Virus record (IMG/VR): IMGVR_UViG_3300025301_000024
Location: 1-43,712 of that record
Reading direction: 5' to 3' (one strand)
DNA: 43,712 bases
From: a virus
Position numbers and translations under genes: made by a program. The notes below the pieces were generated by a model that was given only the letters and a program-made list of their open reading frames with translations, was not told where the DNA came from and did no database searches. This document shows positions 24,190-30,640 of this stretch, one piece after another (the stretch's first letter is position 1; each line of letters opens with the position of its first letter).

Positions 24190-24943
24190 TCTGGCACATG
24201 CAGGTGATAACCTGATCACCATTCAGACCAAGGGCAGTGGTACAACCATAACGACCAAGCAGATTGGCAGCAGCAATATCACGGGCGTCTATTGTGGGCT
24301 GGGCAGCTTCGACAATTCACTGGTCAATACTCATAATTGTGATGACGCGACCATCACATCAGTAGTTGATGGTGTATCGAACGTCGTGTACTCGCAATCG
24401 GTATGGTCAAATCATTCCGATCAAAGCTGGATCACAACCGTTACCGGGACTGACAATTACGCGGTGATCGATATGGATGAATCAGGTAGCACGTCAAGGA
24501 TCACCCAGATTGGCAATGATAATCAGGCATGGATTCTGGGTTCAGGTGTTGACAACGTATACAAAACCGAACAAACCGGCGACGACATGTACGCCAAAAT
24601 TATCTCGTTCGCTGATGACAGCGACATCTGGATCACGCAGGAAGGCAGCGGTGATCACAATGCCTACGTCTATAACTCCGGGAGTGCTCATCGCAACGAC
24701 ACCCGATTGATCCAGAAAGGGTCGGGTAACAAAGATGCCGATGTGTTCTGGTACGGCGCAGACGATGGCGATTTAACGCTTACCCAGCAAGGCAATGGAT
24801 CACATACCTCGCTCATCAAATTTTATACGGACGACTACGATGTCACTGTCGTCCAAAAAGGGACCACCAACAAGGCTTACTCAGCTACGTTTAATTGTGT
24901 AAGTAATTGCGACAAAACCATCAGCATCACGCAACAGAATTGA
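24146..24943 (+). CDS. Curlin-repeat secreted protein 2
   Basis: 265 residues; the start overlaps the FecR gene by 44 bases and is fixed by the signal peptide MARAIILSLFFSLLSLAHAG. The mature protein has repeats of about 22-25 residues with I/L-T-Q-x-G-x-x-N/D: ITTKQIGSSNITG, SRITQIGNDNQAW, YKTEQTGDDMYA, IWITQEGSGDHNAY, RLIQKGSGNKDA, LTLTQQGNGSHTS, VTVVQKGTTNKAY, ending ISITQQN. This is clearer curlin pattern than in the first curlin and resembles CsgA/CsgB families of marine bacteria. Two Cys pairs lie in loops. Likely an amyloid fibre subunit exported by CsgG. Confidence 0.82.
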   Translation: MARAIILSLFFSLLSLAHAGDNLITIQTKGSGTTITTKQIGSSNITGVYCGLGSFDNSLVNTHNCDDATITSVVDGVSNVVYSQSVWSNHSDQSWITTVTGTDNYAVIDMDESGSTSRITQIGNDNQAWILGSGVDNVYKTEQTGDDMYAKIISFADDSDIWITQEGSGDHNAYVYNSGSAHRNDTRLIQKGSGNKDADVFWYGADDGDLTLTQQGNGSHTSLIKFYTDDYDVTVVQKGTTNKAYSATFNCVSNCDKTISITQQN

Positions 24944-26010
24944 AAATCCTGCTCCCAATTTTGCTGGCGTTGTTGTTGCTGCGGGTGTTCGATCCGTTCC
25001 CGGTGGAGACCCTTAGACTAAAATACTTCGATGCGCTGCTCACCATCAAAGAGCCCGTCCAGAGCAAAACGATTTCCCTGTACAACATCGATGAAGCGGC
25101 ACTGGCTGAAGGAGGGCAATGGCCGTGGCCTCGCCAGCAACTGGCGGCTCTCAATGATCAATTGCTTGATGCAGGTGCAGTGGCAGTGGTCTACTCTGTG
25201 TTGTTTCCTGAAACAGATCGATTCGGCGGGGACGCGGAATTTGCCGAGAGCATGGGCCAAGTTCCTACCTTCCTCTCGGCGGTAGCGACTGCCGACACTG
25301 ACAGGCAGGAAGGCTGGCACATCGGGGTCACCACGATGGGGCCGGTCGAAGAACACGTTCTGAGCTATCCCGGCATCCTGCCGAATGTTGATGTACTTCA
25401 GCAAGCGGCGGCTGGTACCGGGATCGTCAACACTGCCGCGGAGGTGGATGGGCTGGTGCGGAGGGTACCGATGCTGGTGAAGGTTGGGGAGAGCCTCTAC
25501 CCGGCCCTTGGGCTGGATGTGCTGCGTGGGCTGGCGGGTGACCCTTCTTATCAAGTAAAAGCCGCTCAGAGCGGCATACAGACCGTTAGAGTGCCTAATT
25601 ACAGCACCATCGAGACCGATAGCTCTGGTAGGGTGTGGGTCGATTGGAACACGACGTTTTCTCCAGAACCCCTAGCAGGCACCATCGTCTTCGTGGGGGC
25701 TACCGCAGCCGGGGTTTCCCCTGTTGTTTCAACCCCAAGACTTGGGATGCATCCGCATCAGGTTCAAGCAAACCTGTTTGAGACCCTGCTGAACGGCACG
25801 TCGCCGGTACGCCCGGACTGGGCGCTGGGTGCTGAAATATTGGTTGTCCTGATTTTTGGCCTTTTCACAGCGTGGTCAGTGCGTTATTTGCCTGTTTTGG
25901 TTGTACCAGTAGGGGTCATTGGGATCGGCGCTCTAGCGGCCTCTGCCAGCGTCTGGGGCTATCTAAGTTTAGGCATTCTGGTTGATGCTGCATTTCCGGT
26001 AACTTTCTAG
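24940..26010 (+). CDS. CHASE2 sensor part of an adenylate cyclase (interrupted)
   Basis: About 356 residues from TTG at 24940 (overlaps the curlin stop; TTG at 24907 is the alternative). It has an N-terminal membrane helix (LLPILLALLLLRVF), then a CHASE2 extracytoplasmic sensor domain of about 230 residues with YNIDEAALAEGGQWPWPRQQLAALNDQL and SVLFPETDRFGGDAEF, then three membrane helices (about 290-350). The usual Asp before LF in CHASE2 domains is Ser here. The frame ends at TAG 26008 in the last helix (LVDAAFPVTF), where a cyclase should follow. Deleting one A at 26001-26002 would join it to the downstream cyclase frame. Confidence 0.8.
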   Translation: MKILLPILLALLLLRVFDPFPVETLRLKYFDALLTIKEPVQSKTISLYNIDEAALAEGGQWPWPRQQLAALNDQLLDAGAVAVVYSVLFPETDRFGGDAEFAESMGQVPTFLSAVATADTDRQEGWHIGVTTMGPVEEHVLSYPGILPNVDVLQQAAAGTGIVNTAAEVDGLVRRVPMLVKVGESLYPALGLDVLRGLAGDPSYQVKAAQSGIQTVRVPNYSTIETDSSGRVWVDWNTTFSPEPLAGTIVFVGATAAGVSPVVSTPRLGMHPHQVQANLFETLLNGTSPVRPDWALGAEILVVLIFGLFTAWSVRYLPVLVVPVGVIGIGALAASASVWGYLSLGILVDAAFPVTF

Positions 26011-26044
26011 CCTCACAATCGGTGGAACGGGTGTAGCTCAGAGA

Positions 26045-26725
26045 ATGATCAGTGAATATCGCCAGAAATTGCAGATCAAGGGGATGTTTGGAACGTATGT
26101 CAGCCCCAAGCTGGTTCAGCAATTGGTGGACGATCCATCCTTGATGAAGCTCGGCGGCGATACCAAGACCATGAGTTTTCTGTTTTGTGATATCGTTGGC
26201 TTCACCCCTATCTCGGAGCATTTCAAAAACAACAACGATCCGCAGGGACTTGTCACCCTCATCAACCGTTTGCTGTCTGCCTTAACCGATGTGGTGCTGT
26301 CCCTCGATGGCACCATAGACAAGTACATGGGCGATTGTGTGATGGCGTTCTGGAACTCACCTGTGGATTGTCCCGACCATGAGGAAAGGGCTGTGACTTG
26401 TGCTGCCATGATGCTGGTCGCGCTTGAACATCTCAATGAGGAACTTGAACTTGAGGGATTACCAAAATTAGGCATTGGTGTCGGGCTTAACACTGGGCCA
26501 GCAGTCGTGGGAAATATGGGGGGCAAGCAGCGTTTCGATTACTCAGCTATCGGGGATAGCGTGAACGTGGCTGCTCGCTTGGAAAGCAGTTCAAGAAAGT
26601 ATTCCGAAGATGTTTTGATTGGCGAGGCGACAGCCAAAGCTGTGCCTGAGTTGGTGAAATATTTGGATTCAATTCAAGTTAAAGGTAAAGAGGAACGGTT
26701 AGAGGTTTATACATTGCGTAACTAA
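26045..26725 (+). CDS. Class III adenylate cyclase catalytic domain
   Basis: 226 residues from the first ATG; the open frame extends upstream to 26003 without a start. After a linker helix (YRQKLQIKGMFGTYVSPKLVQQL) comes a complete cyclase domain. Metal-binding Asp49 is in FLFCDIVGFT and Asp97 in KYMGDCVMAFWN; substrate-determining Lys93 and Asp171 (IGDSVNVAARLE) suggest ATP rather than GTP; Asn174 and Arg178 are the transition-state pair. All catalytic residues are present, so the product should make cAMP if translated as a dimer. There is no good ribosome site for the 26045 start, which fits an original fusion to the CHASE2 part. Confidence 0.85.
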   Translation: MISEYRQKLQIKGMFGTYVSPKLVQQLVDDPSLMKLGGDTKTMSFLFCDIVGFTPISEHFKNNNDPQGLVTLINRLLSALTDVVLSLDGTIDKYMGDCVMAFWNSPVDCPDHEERAVTCAAMMLVALEHLNEELELEGLPKLGIGVGLNTGPAVVGNMGGKQRFDYSAIGDSVNVAARLESSSRKYSEDVLIGEATAKAVPELVKYLDSIQVKGKEERLEVYTLRN

Positions 26726-26731
26726 AAAGTG

Positions 26732-26779
26732 CCCAGCGTGGTTCGTGCGGGGACCACACTCTGGGCCGTATCCCCGTTT
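26732..26779 (+). terminator. Likely terminator after the cyclase
   Basis: Stem CCCAG-C-GTGGT (26732-26742) pairs with ACCAC-ACT-CTGGG (26753-26765) around a 10-base loop, and a short T run follows at 26777-26781. It lies just after the end of the + strand curli cassette. Confidence 0.55.
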
Positions 26780-26796
26780 TTACAATTCGTACATTT

Positions 26797-26835
26797 GAAA
26801 GAAAATCCTAAAGGGTTGACTTTTAGGATTCTTTC
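26797..26835 (-). terminator. Likely terminator of the methyltransferase operon
   Basis: GAAAGAAAATCCTAAA (26797-26812) pairs with TTTAGGATTCTTTC (26822-26835) with a two-base bulge. On the - strand the hairpin is followed by a T-rich stretch. The 5' arm overlaps the last codons of the methyltransferase gene. Confidence 0.55.
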
Positions 26836-27746
26836 ATTTCTTCATCAAGAATAAATCTGCCTAAAGCCTCAACCACCTGTGGCACGACAGCATTACCGAG
26901 CGACTTCAGACGCGGTGTGCGATCAGGGCATCCATTGATCACTCTTGGGATTCCTCCAGGTTCGTCCAGCCATCTGGAAACCCCATCAGGAACTCTACAA
27001 ACGCTGGATTGAGTTGACCATGAACCTTCTGACGTTCCCCCGCCTCGTTTATCACTTTTGTCGTTAAACTTTCCTGTGAACCCTTTTTCCCTCGGCTCCT
27101 GTCTTGATAGCCGAGTCTCGCTTCGTGGCTCATGGGCGTCGGCCACAGACGAGGATCTCGCACCTGTTGGGAAAGATGGATTTGATGGCGTTCTGCGAGT
27201 TTGCTCGTCATGGCGTGTTTGTAGGATGTTGCTATTGTGTACGCCTCGGCTCGATCCTCGCTGGCGTTTGGCGTTTGCCACAATCCAGACTCGATCCCGC
27301 CTGTGCGGGGCATCGACGGCGCAAGCTGGAACAACAAACGATTGTGTGGCGTAACCCGAATCTTCCAAGTCAGAAAGCACCGTGTCGAGTTCCATGTTGA
27401 TGATGCCACTAACATTTTCGCCAACGACCCAAGCTGACTCCACCTCCCGTATGACTCGTAGCATTTCAGGCCAGAGTGCGCGGTCATCTTCCGAGCCTCG
27501 CTGGTTCCCGGCGACACTGAATGGTTGGCAAGGAAATCCACCGCAAACAAGCTGAGTTGCCCCTCTGTATTGTCGTCCATCTAATTCCTCAATATTGTCG
27601 TGAATCGGTACATCAGGCCAGTGCTTTGCAAGTACCTTGCGACAGAACGGATCAGTCTCGCAAAATGCCACTGTCTCCATCCCAGCACGTTCCAAGCCAA
27701 GGCTAAAGCCGCCGATGCCTGAAAACAAGTCAAGCACGGTCATCAT
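26823..27746 (-). CDS. C5 cytosine DNA methyltransferase
   Basis: 307 residues. Motif I is DLFSGIGGFSLGLERAG (6-22). Motif IV with catalytic Cys73 is GGFPCQPFSVAG, motif VI is GENVSGI (Glu110), motif VIII is APHRRDRVW (147-154) and motif X is LKSLGNAVVPQVVEALGRFI near the end. It transfers a methyl group from S-adenosylmethionine to carbon 5 of cytosine in a specific site. The target-recognition region (about 160-265) is short and Ser/Arg-rich. There is no cognate nuclease nearby, so it probably protects phage DNA from host restriction. It is the last gene of the - strand operon. A second long open frame lies inside it. Confidence 0.95.
   Translation of the reverse strand: MMTVLDLFSGIGGFSLGLERAGMETVAFCETDPFCRKVLAKHWPDVPIHDNIEELDGRQYRGATQLVCGGFPCQPFSVAGNQRGSEDDRALWPEMLRVIREVESAWVVGENVSGIINMELDTVLSDLEDSGYATQSFVVPACAVDAPHRRDRVWIVANAKRQRGSSRGVHNSNILQTRHDEQTRRTPSNPSFPTGARSSSVADAHEPRSETRLSRQEPREKGFTGKFNDKSDKRGGGTSEGSWSTQSSVCRVPDGVSRWLDEPGGIPRVINGCPDRTPRLKSLGNAVVPQVVEALGRFILDEEMKES
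26939..27580 (-). CDS. Overlapping frame inside the methyltransferase gene, protein-like
   Basis: 213 residues in another frame of the same strand. An ATG has GAGG six bases upstream. The translation looks like real protein: SGLKCYESYGRWSQLGSLAKML, STWNSTRCFLTWKIR, RLLFQLAPSMPRT, GLWQTPNASED, LWPTPMSHEARLGYQ and LNPAFVEFLMGFPDGWTNL. I recognise these phrases (WNSTRC-LTWK, LLF-L-PS-P-T, LWPTP, LNP-FVE-LMGFP-GWT) from phage proteins encoded beside or within cytosine methyltransferases. It may be a genuine overprinted gene, or its apparent conservation may only reflect the conserved methyltransferase frame. Confidence 0.4.
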   Translation of the reverse strand: MDDNTEGQLSLFAVDFLANHSVSPGTSEARKMTAHSGLKCYESYGRWSQLGSLAKMLVASSTWNSTRCFLTWKIRVTPHNRLLFQLAPSMPRTGGIESGLWQTPNASEDRAEAYTIATSYKHAMTSKLAERHQIHLSQQVRDPRLWPTPMSHEARLGYQDRSRGKKGSQESLTTKVINEAGERQKVHGQLNPAFVEFLMGFPDGWTNLEESQE

Positions 27747-27922
27747 TTAATGCTTTTTCCTATGAACACTGGTGCCATTGGCGTTTTTTTTCGATCTATT
27801 TCAGGGCCAGCCCAGAGCCAATGGATGCGCCCGCAAGCCTTGCAACGCACATATTCTCCGACAACTTTCAAATCCCTTTGGACCTTGTGGTCCTTGGTTT
27901 CACCCCCGCAGGAACATTGCAC
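27743..27922 (-). CDS. Small zinc-ribbon-like protein
   Basis: 59 residues from a GTG start. VQCSCGGET supplies C-x-C and VRCKACGRIHW supplies C-x2-C, the pattern of a small zinc ribbon; a Lys/Pro tail follows. The stop overlaps the methyltransferase start by four bases (ATGA), so the two are coupled. Codon structure is clean over the full length. Role unknown; such proteins bind nucleic acid or partner proteins. Confidence 0.6.
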   Translation of the reverse strand: MQCSCGGETKDHKVQRDLKVVGEYVRCKACGRIHWLWAGPEIDRKKTPMAPVFIGKSIK

Positions 27923-27947
27923 TATTGATCCCCATCAGCTAAATAAT

Positions 27948-28253
27948 TTAATAATCGATTAGTTTTTTTGCCCTGTGCAGAACGTCATTGAATTCTTTCT
28001 GATGATTGCCTGTATCTGAGTAACTCATCATCTCATACGCTTCGATCAATTCATCGAGGGTTTTTTTCAACTCATCGATCTCTTTCTCGTATTCGGCGAA
28101 CAGATTAATAGGTTTCCAATCCCTTAAAAGTTTTTCAATTTCTTCGTATCGTTGTCTTTTAATAGACCTGATCCTAGCGGCACTACCTATACCGCTCACT
28201 GTCGAAGGCGGTACTTCCTTACGCTTTTTTTCTGGAGGATTGAGCCAGTACAT
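27948..28253 (-). CDS. Hypothetical coiled-coil protein
   Basis: About 101 residues from ATG at 28253, with GGAGGAT upstream overlapping the end of the previous gene. The N-terminus is basic (NPPEKKRKEV, RIRSIKRQRYEEIEKLL) and the C-terminal half is an amphipathic helix (EYEKEIDELKKTLDELIEAYEMM). I do not recognise a family. Part of the - strand operon. Confidence 0.55.
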   Translation of the reverse strand: MYWLNPPEKKRKEVPPSTVSGIGSAARIRSIKRQRYEEIEKLLRDWKPINLFAEYEKEIDELKKTLDELIEAYEMMSYSDTGNHQKEFNDVLHRAKKLIDY

Positions 28254-28255
28254 TT

Positions 28256-28495
28256 TCAACGATCCTCCTCCCAAAACGCGATCAAATCTTCTGGCTTTGC
28301 AGCCGCCACTTCGTGTAGCTCAGACGATACAGGAAGCTCAAAAAAGAAATCAGTCTGGACCGCTTCCAAAACATCTGCCCAGTATGCCCGCATATCGTCT
28401 GGCAACGTGGGCCGATCAAGAATTTTTTGAACAGCATCGATACGGCTTTGCTTCAATTCTGCTACCAAGGATCGTTCAATCATGCTCTCCTCCAT
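28256..28495 (-). CDS. Small hypothetical protein
   Basis: 79 residues, acidic and helical (MIERSLVAELKQSR, DDMRAYWADVLEAVQ), ending LIAFWEEDR. A start at residue 5 is also possible. The N-terminus overlaps the end of the previous gene by 16 bases. No known motif. Confidence 0.55.
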   Translation of the reverse strand: MEESMIERSLVAELKQSRIDAVQKILDRPTLPDDMRAYWADVLEAVQTDFFFELPVSSELHEVAAAKPEDLIAFWEEDR

Positions 28496-28752
28496 ACTCT
28501 TACCCCCCGTGAGCCACCTTCAACCACCGAACGCATGGTCAGCATCGAGCCGTGCATTCGTTTCAGGTAGGCCATTCTGTTCGACAACACACGATAAGCG
28601 TGTGTGCTAGGCAACACGCCGCGAAAAAAAATACTGTCGCCGGGTTCCAGCTTACGCAGCAAGCCGAACGGGTGACCGGCATGGAATCGTCGCGGCGGCA
28701 GCGGGATGTTACGATCAATGCTCGGTGGCGCAAATGGCGGGTCATCACTCAT
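28480..28752 (-). CDS. Small phage protein of the IPLPPR family (paralogue of 31540-31800)
   Basis: 90 residues. NIPLPPRRF, LEPGDSIFF, an Arg/Lys-rich helix (AYRVLSNRMAYLKRMHG) and a terminal GVRVWRRA form a small domain that is repeated in the gene at 31540-31800 (VPLPPRL, MKVGDSILV, GLRIWRV). I know the pattern from small phage proteins near recombination genes; their role is not known to me. Its ATG overlaps the previous stop (ATGA). Confidence 0.6.
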   Translation of the reverse strand: MSDDPPFAPPSIDRNIPLPPRRFHAGHPFGLLRKLEPGDSIFFRGVLPSTHAYRVLSNRMAYLKRMHGSMLTMRSVVEGGSRGVRVWRRA

Positions 28753-29036
28753 CGGGTCTTAGGCAAAAGCCTGTATTCGTAAAGCCCTCGCCCAGCGTTT
28801 CCACGCCGTCTACGCTCGACCGTGTGAGCGCCAAACCGCGGTTTACGCAAGTGGCGTAATTGAGCAGAGACCGAAGGCGAAGGGGCGTGAGTCGCGCTCG
28901 CAATCTCAGCCAAAGTGCGCCATTCCCTGTCGGACATCAGCATGAATATCCGCTTGATCTGTCCCGTCAGCCGACTGAAATCCAGTTCGGGCTGATAATC
29001 CGGCCCATCGAAATGGGTTTCAGGTAACCTTTCCAT
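28749..29036 (-). CDS. Winged-helix DNA-binding protein
   Basis: 95 residues; GGGAGG lies upstream of the ATG. Residues about 25-90 read as a winged helix: FMLMSDREWRTLAEIASATHAPSPSVSAQLRHLRKPRFGAHTVERR, given here in pieces: helix (WRTLAEIASATH), recognition helix (SPSVSAQLRHLRK), then a basic wing (FGAHTVERRRRGNAGRGLYEYRL). This form is frequent in phage early regions. Likely a regulator or replication accessory protein that binds DNA; the target is unknown. Confidence 0.7.
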   Translation of the reverse strand: MERLPETHFDGPDYQPELDFSRLTGQIKRIFMLMSDREWRTLAEIASATHAPSPSVSAQLRHLRKPRFGAHTVERRRRGNAGRGLYEYRLLPKTR

Positions 29037-29160
29037 CGCTAACCTCCCGCCAATATATTGAGTTGCAGGTCAGACAGCCGTTTTGCTGGAACACATGCCC
29101 CCGCTCTCCCGCACGATCCGACCAGATTGCGCCGCAACGGACGCATTCCCATTGCCGCAA
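29020..29160 (-). CDS. Small zinc-finger-like protein, start uncertain
   Basis: About 46 residues if it starts at TTG 29160, right after the SSB-like stop; the frame is open further upstream to 29289 but that part lies inside the neighbouring gene. WECVRCGAIW and GCLTCNSIYW give two C-x2-C pairs, an apparent zinc site. Its end overlaps the winged-helix start by 17 bases. No clear ribosome site. Confidence 0.45.
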   Translation of the reverse strand: MRQWECVRCGAIWSDRAGERGHVFQQNGCLTCNSIYWREVSDGKVT

Positions 29161-29161
29161 G

Positions 29162-29533
29162 TCAGAATGGGAAATCGGTATCGGCTGCTTCTGTTGTGGC
29201 TTCAGGGGCCGTGACCGTGGTTGTTTGTGCAACGTCGCCTTCCTCAAATAAATGGTTGTGTTCGTTGCCGTAGTACACCGAACTTGCAATCCTGAAATAC
29301 TTGCTGCCGTCTTCCTTGGCCGTGTTCAACCACGCGCTCAAGTTGATGCGCGGTCCTTCGTCCGGGTTCTGGCCGTCCTGCGGGAAAGCGTTGTTACGCA
29401 ACAGCACGATAAGCGTTTTCAGCATGTCTTCCGTTACGACGATATGGCCCCTGTAAGGGGGTTGCCGATTGCTGGTGGTGGCATCCTTGTTGCGCCAGAT
29501 GCCGCCCTGATTACTGCTAGGGAATTTATCCAT
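29162..29533 (-). CDS. SSB-like protein with acidic tail ending DTDFPF
   Basis: 123 residues. The middle is a beta-rich region (RGHIVVTEDMLKTLIVLLRNN, RINLSAWLNTAKEDGSKYFRIASSVYYG) that could be an OB-like fold. A Thr/Ala/Glu-rich tail ends in ADTDFPF. A disordered acidic tail with a terminal Pro-Phe tip is the signature by which SSB proteins recruit partners. Position between the annealing protein and other early genes supports a single-strand DNA role. The fold itself is not proven by any motif. Confidence 0.5.
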   Translation of the reverse strand: MDKFPSSNQGGIWRNKDATTSNRQPPYRGHIVVTEDMLKTLIVLLRNNAFPQDGQNPDEGPRINLSAWLNTAKEDGSKYFRIASSVYYGNEHNHLFEEGDVAQTTTVTAPEATTEAADTDFPF

Positions 29534-30410
29534 CGGTGGTTTCTCCTGTGGTTTGATAGGTGTGTTGCAGTTGTCTTAACTCTTCGACAGACATTTGTCT
29601 CAGAGGCTCGATGCGCTCATTGAACGCTTTGATTTCGTTCTGGTAACCGCGGTTATACAGTTCAAGCAACGTCTTGCGGTTACGTTTGGTGAATTCCTCG
29701 ATCCACGTCTTGCGGTTGCGTTTGGTGAATTCCTCGATCCACCCGGCAGCCGTCTTGGGGTCTCCAGCTTTGGCTGGAGTGCCTTCCGGCGGCAGGGCAA
29801 ACATCACGATGGTGACGTAGATGAACTCCAGCACCTCCTTGATGGTGTCCAGTGTCACGTCAACGTCAACGTCAATTTTCTTTTCTATCGTCATCATTCT
29901 GTCCTCAAGCGTCCATTTTTGGCCGCTAATAATTACCGCCGCTGCTGGTTTGACTTTGCTTACAGGCGGGGTGGTTTTTTTAGGTGCAGGAGCTTTCGCT
30001 TTTTCGTTGATCGCATGATGCACTTCATCAAAGGAAGCGTAGTTGCCGCCGCCGAGGCCACAGGCAGACAAACTGCGCCCAATCGAACTTGTAAGTGTGT
30101 TTTCGACACACGAAGTCGAATTAACTGGCCCACTACCTCGGAACTCCTCGGCAAAATCATTGGCAATAACGCGCCATGCACCATTTACAAATACACTAAT
30201 AGTTGTTTCAGCCAATACCTTTGTTTCATCGACCACATGAATCGTAGAAATAATTCTGCCATCTTCTCCATAGGCTTCCCGAAACGCCTGTACTCGCGTA
30301 TGCACTTCGGCGTATAGCTTGCCCCTGATGTTGACCTTGTTTTTGTCTGGCAGGTCAGCCATGTTTTTGACCGCGCCGAGCAGTCGATCTTGGTTGTAGT
30401 CCTCACTCAC
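29526..30410 (-). CDS. Putative single-strand annealing protein
   Basis: 294 residues from a GTG start. Residues about 28-130 (RGKLYAEVHTRVQAFREAYG, FAEEFRGSGPVNSTSCVENTLTSSIGRSL, ACGLGGGNYASFDEV) follow the arrangement of phage ssDNA-binding or annealing proteins, in which a T-S-x-I-G-R-x-L-x-x-x-G-L stretch is typical. The C-terminal half is Pro/Lys linker and charged helices. A 36-bp tandem duplication adds a second WIEEFTKRNRKT. It is co-transcribed with an exonuclease and an SSB-like gene, a normal recombination set. Function rests on pattern and context. Confidence 0.6.
   Translation of the reverse strand: MSEDYNQDRLLGAVKNMADLPDKNKVNIRGKLYAEVHTRVQAFREAYGEDGRIISTIHVVDETKVLAETTISVFVNGAWRVIANDFAEEFRGSGPVNSTSCVENTLTSSIGRSLSACGLGGGNYASFDEVHHAINEKAKAPAPKKTTPPVSKVKPAAAVIISGQKWTLEDRMMTIEKKIDVDVDVTLDTIKEVLEFIYVTIVMFALPPEGTPAKAGDPKTAAGWIEEFTKRNRKTWIEEFTKRNRKTLLELYNRGYQNEIKAFNERIEPLRQMSVEELRQLQHTYQTTGETTDG
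29670..29741 (-). repeat. 36-bp in-frame tandem duplication
   Basis: 29670-29705 and 29706-29741 differ at one base. They encode two copies of a 12-residue unit (WIEEFTKRNRKT) in the putative annealing protein. Confidence 0.95.
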
Positions 30411-30640
30411 GTCATTGACTCCCTCATTGATTTGGTGATGATGTCGGCGATTTCGTAAACCGCCAGCTTGTCGAACAGCGTCATAGGTATTTGGGTTAGC
30501 GGTCTGCCGAGCATCGTGAACACCACCTGATCGCCTTCAATCCTCAAGCGCAGGTTGGATTGTTGAAACTGTGGCAAGCCCCACAAGCCCAGAATCTTGC
30601 GGGTCACGCTGTCCAGCATGTCGAATTCAAGCGTCGGCAT
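30407..30640 (-). CDS. Small hypothetical protein of the recombination operon
   Basis: 77 residues from the ATG at 30640, which overlaps the exonuclease stop by 14 bases; the longer frame upstream is exonuclease shadow. MPTLEFDMLDSVTRKILGLWG opens the protein, with hydrophobic segments too short for a membrane anchor. It ends overlapping the GTG of the annealing protein. No family recognised. Confidence 0.6.
   Translation of the reverse strand: MPTLEFDMLDSVTRKILGLWGLPQFQQSNLRLRIEGDQVVFTMLGRPLTQIPMTLFDKLAVYEIADIITKSMRESMT

Noticed and set aside
26000-26012. Programmed +1 frameshift as the sole explanation for the cyclase split
   Set aside because: TTC-TAG-C could slip, but no upstream stimulatory SD-like sequence is evident, and a one-base indel in AA is simpler; kept only as an option.
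26116-26526. Antisense frame within the cyclase gene
   Set aside because: The sense frame has every catalytic motif of class III cyclases; the antisense has none.
27750-27962. Plus-strand frame opposite the small zinc protein
   Set aside because: The opposite strand encodes a Cys-paired protein coupled to the methyltransferase start; the plus frame has no ribosome site and no protein-like features.
29595-30317. 240-codon plus-strand frame opposite the annealing protein gene
   Set aside because: The minus frame has operon overlaps at both ends and family-like motifs; the plus frame has no ribosome site and no recognisable motif.
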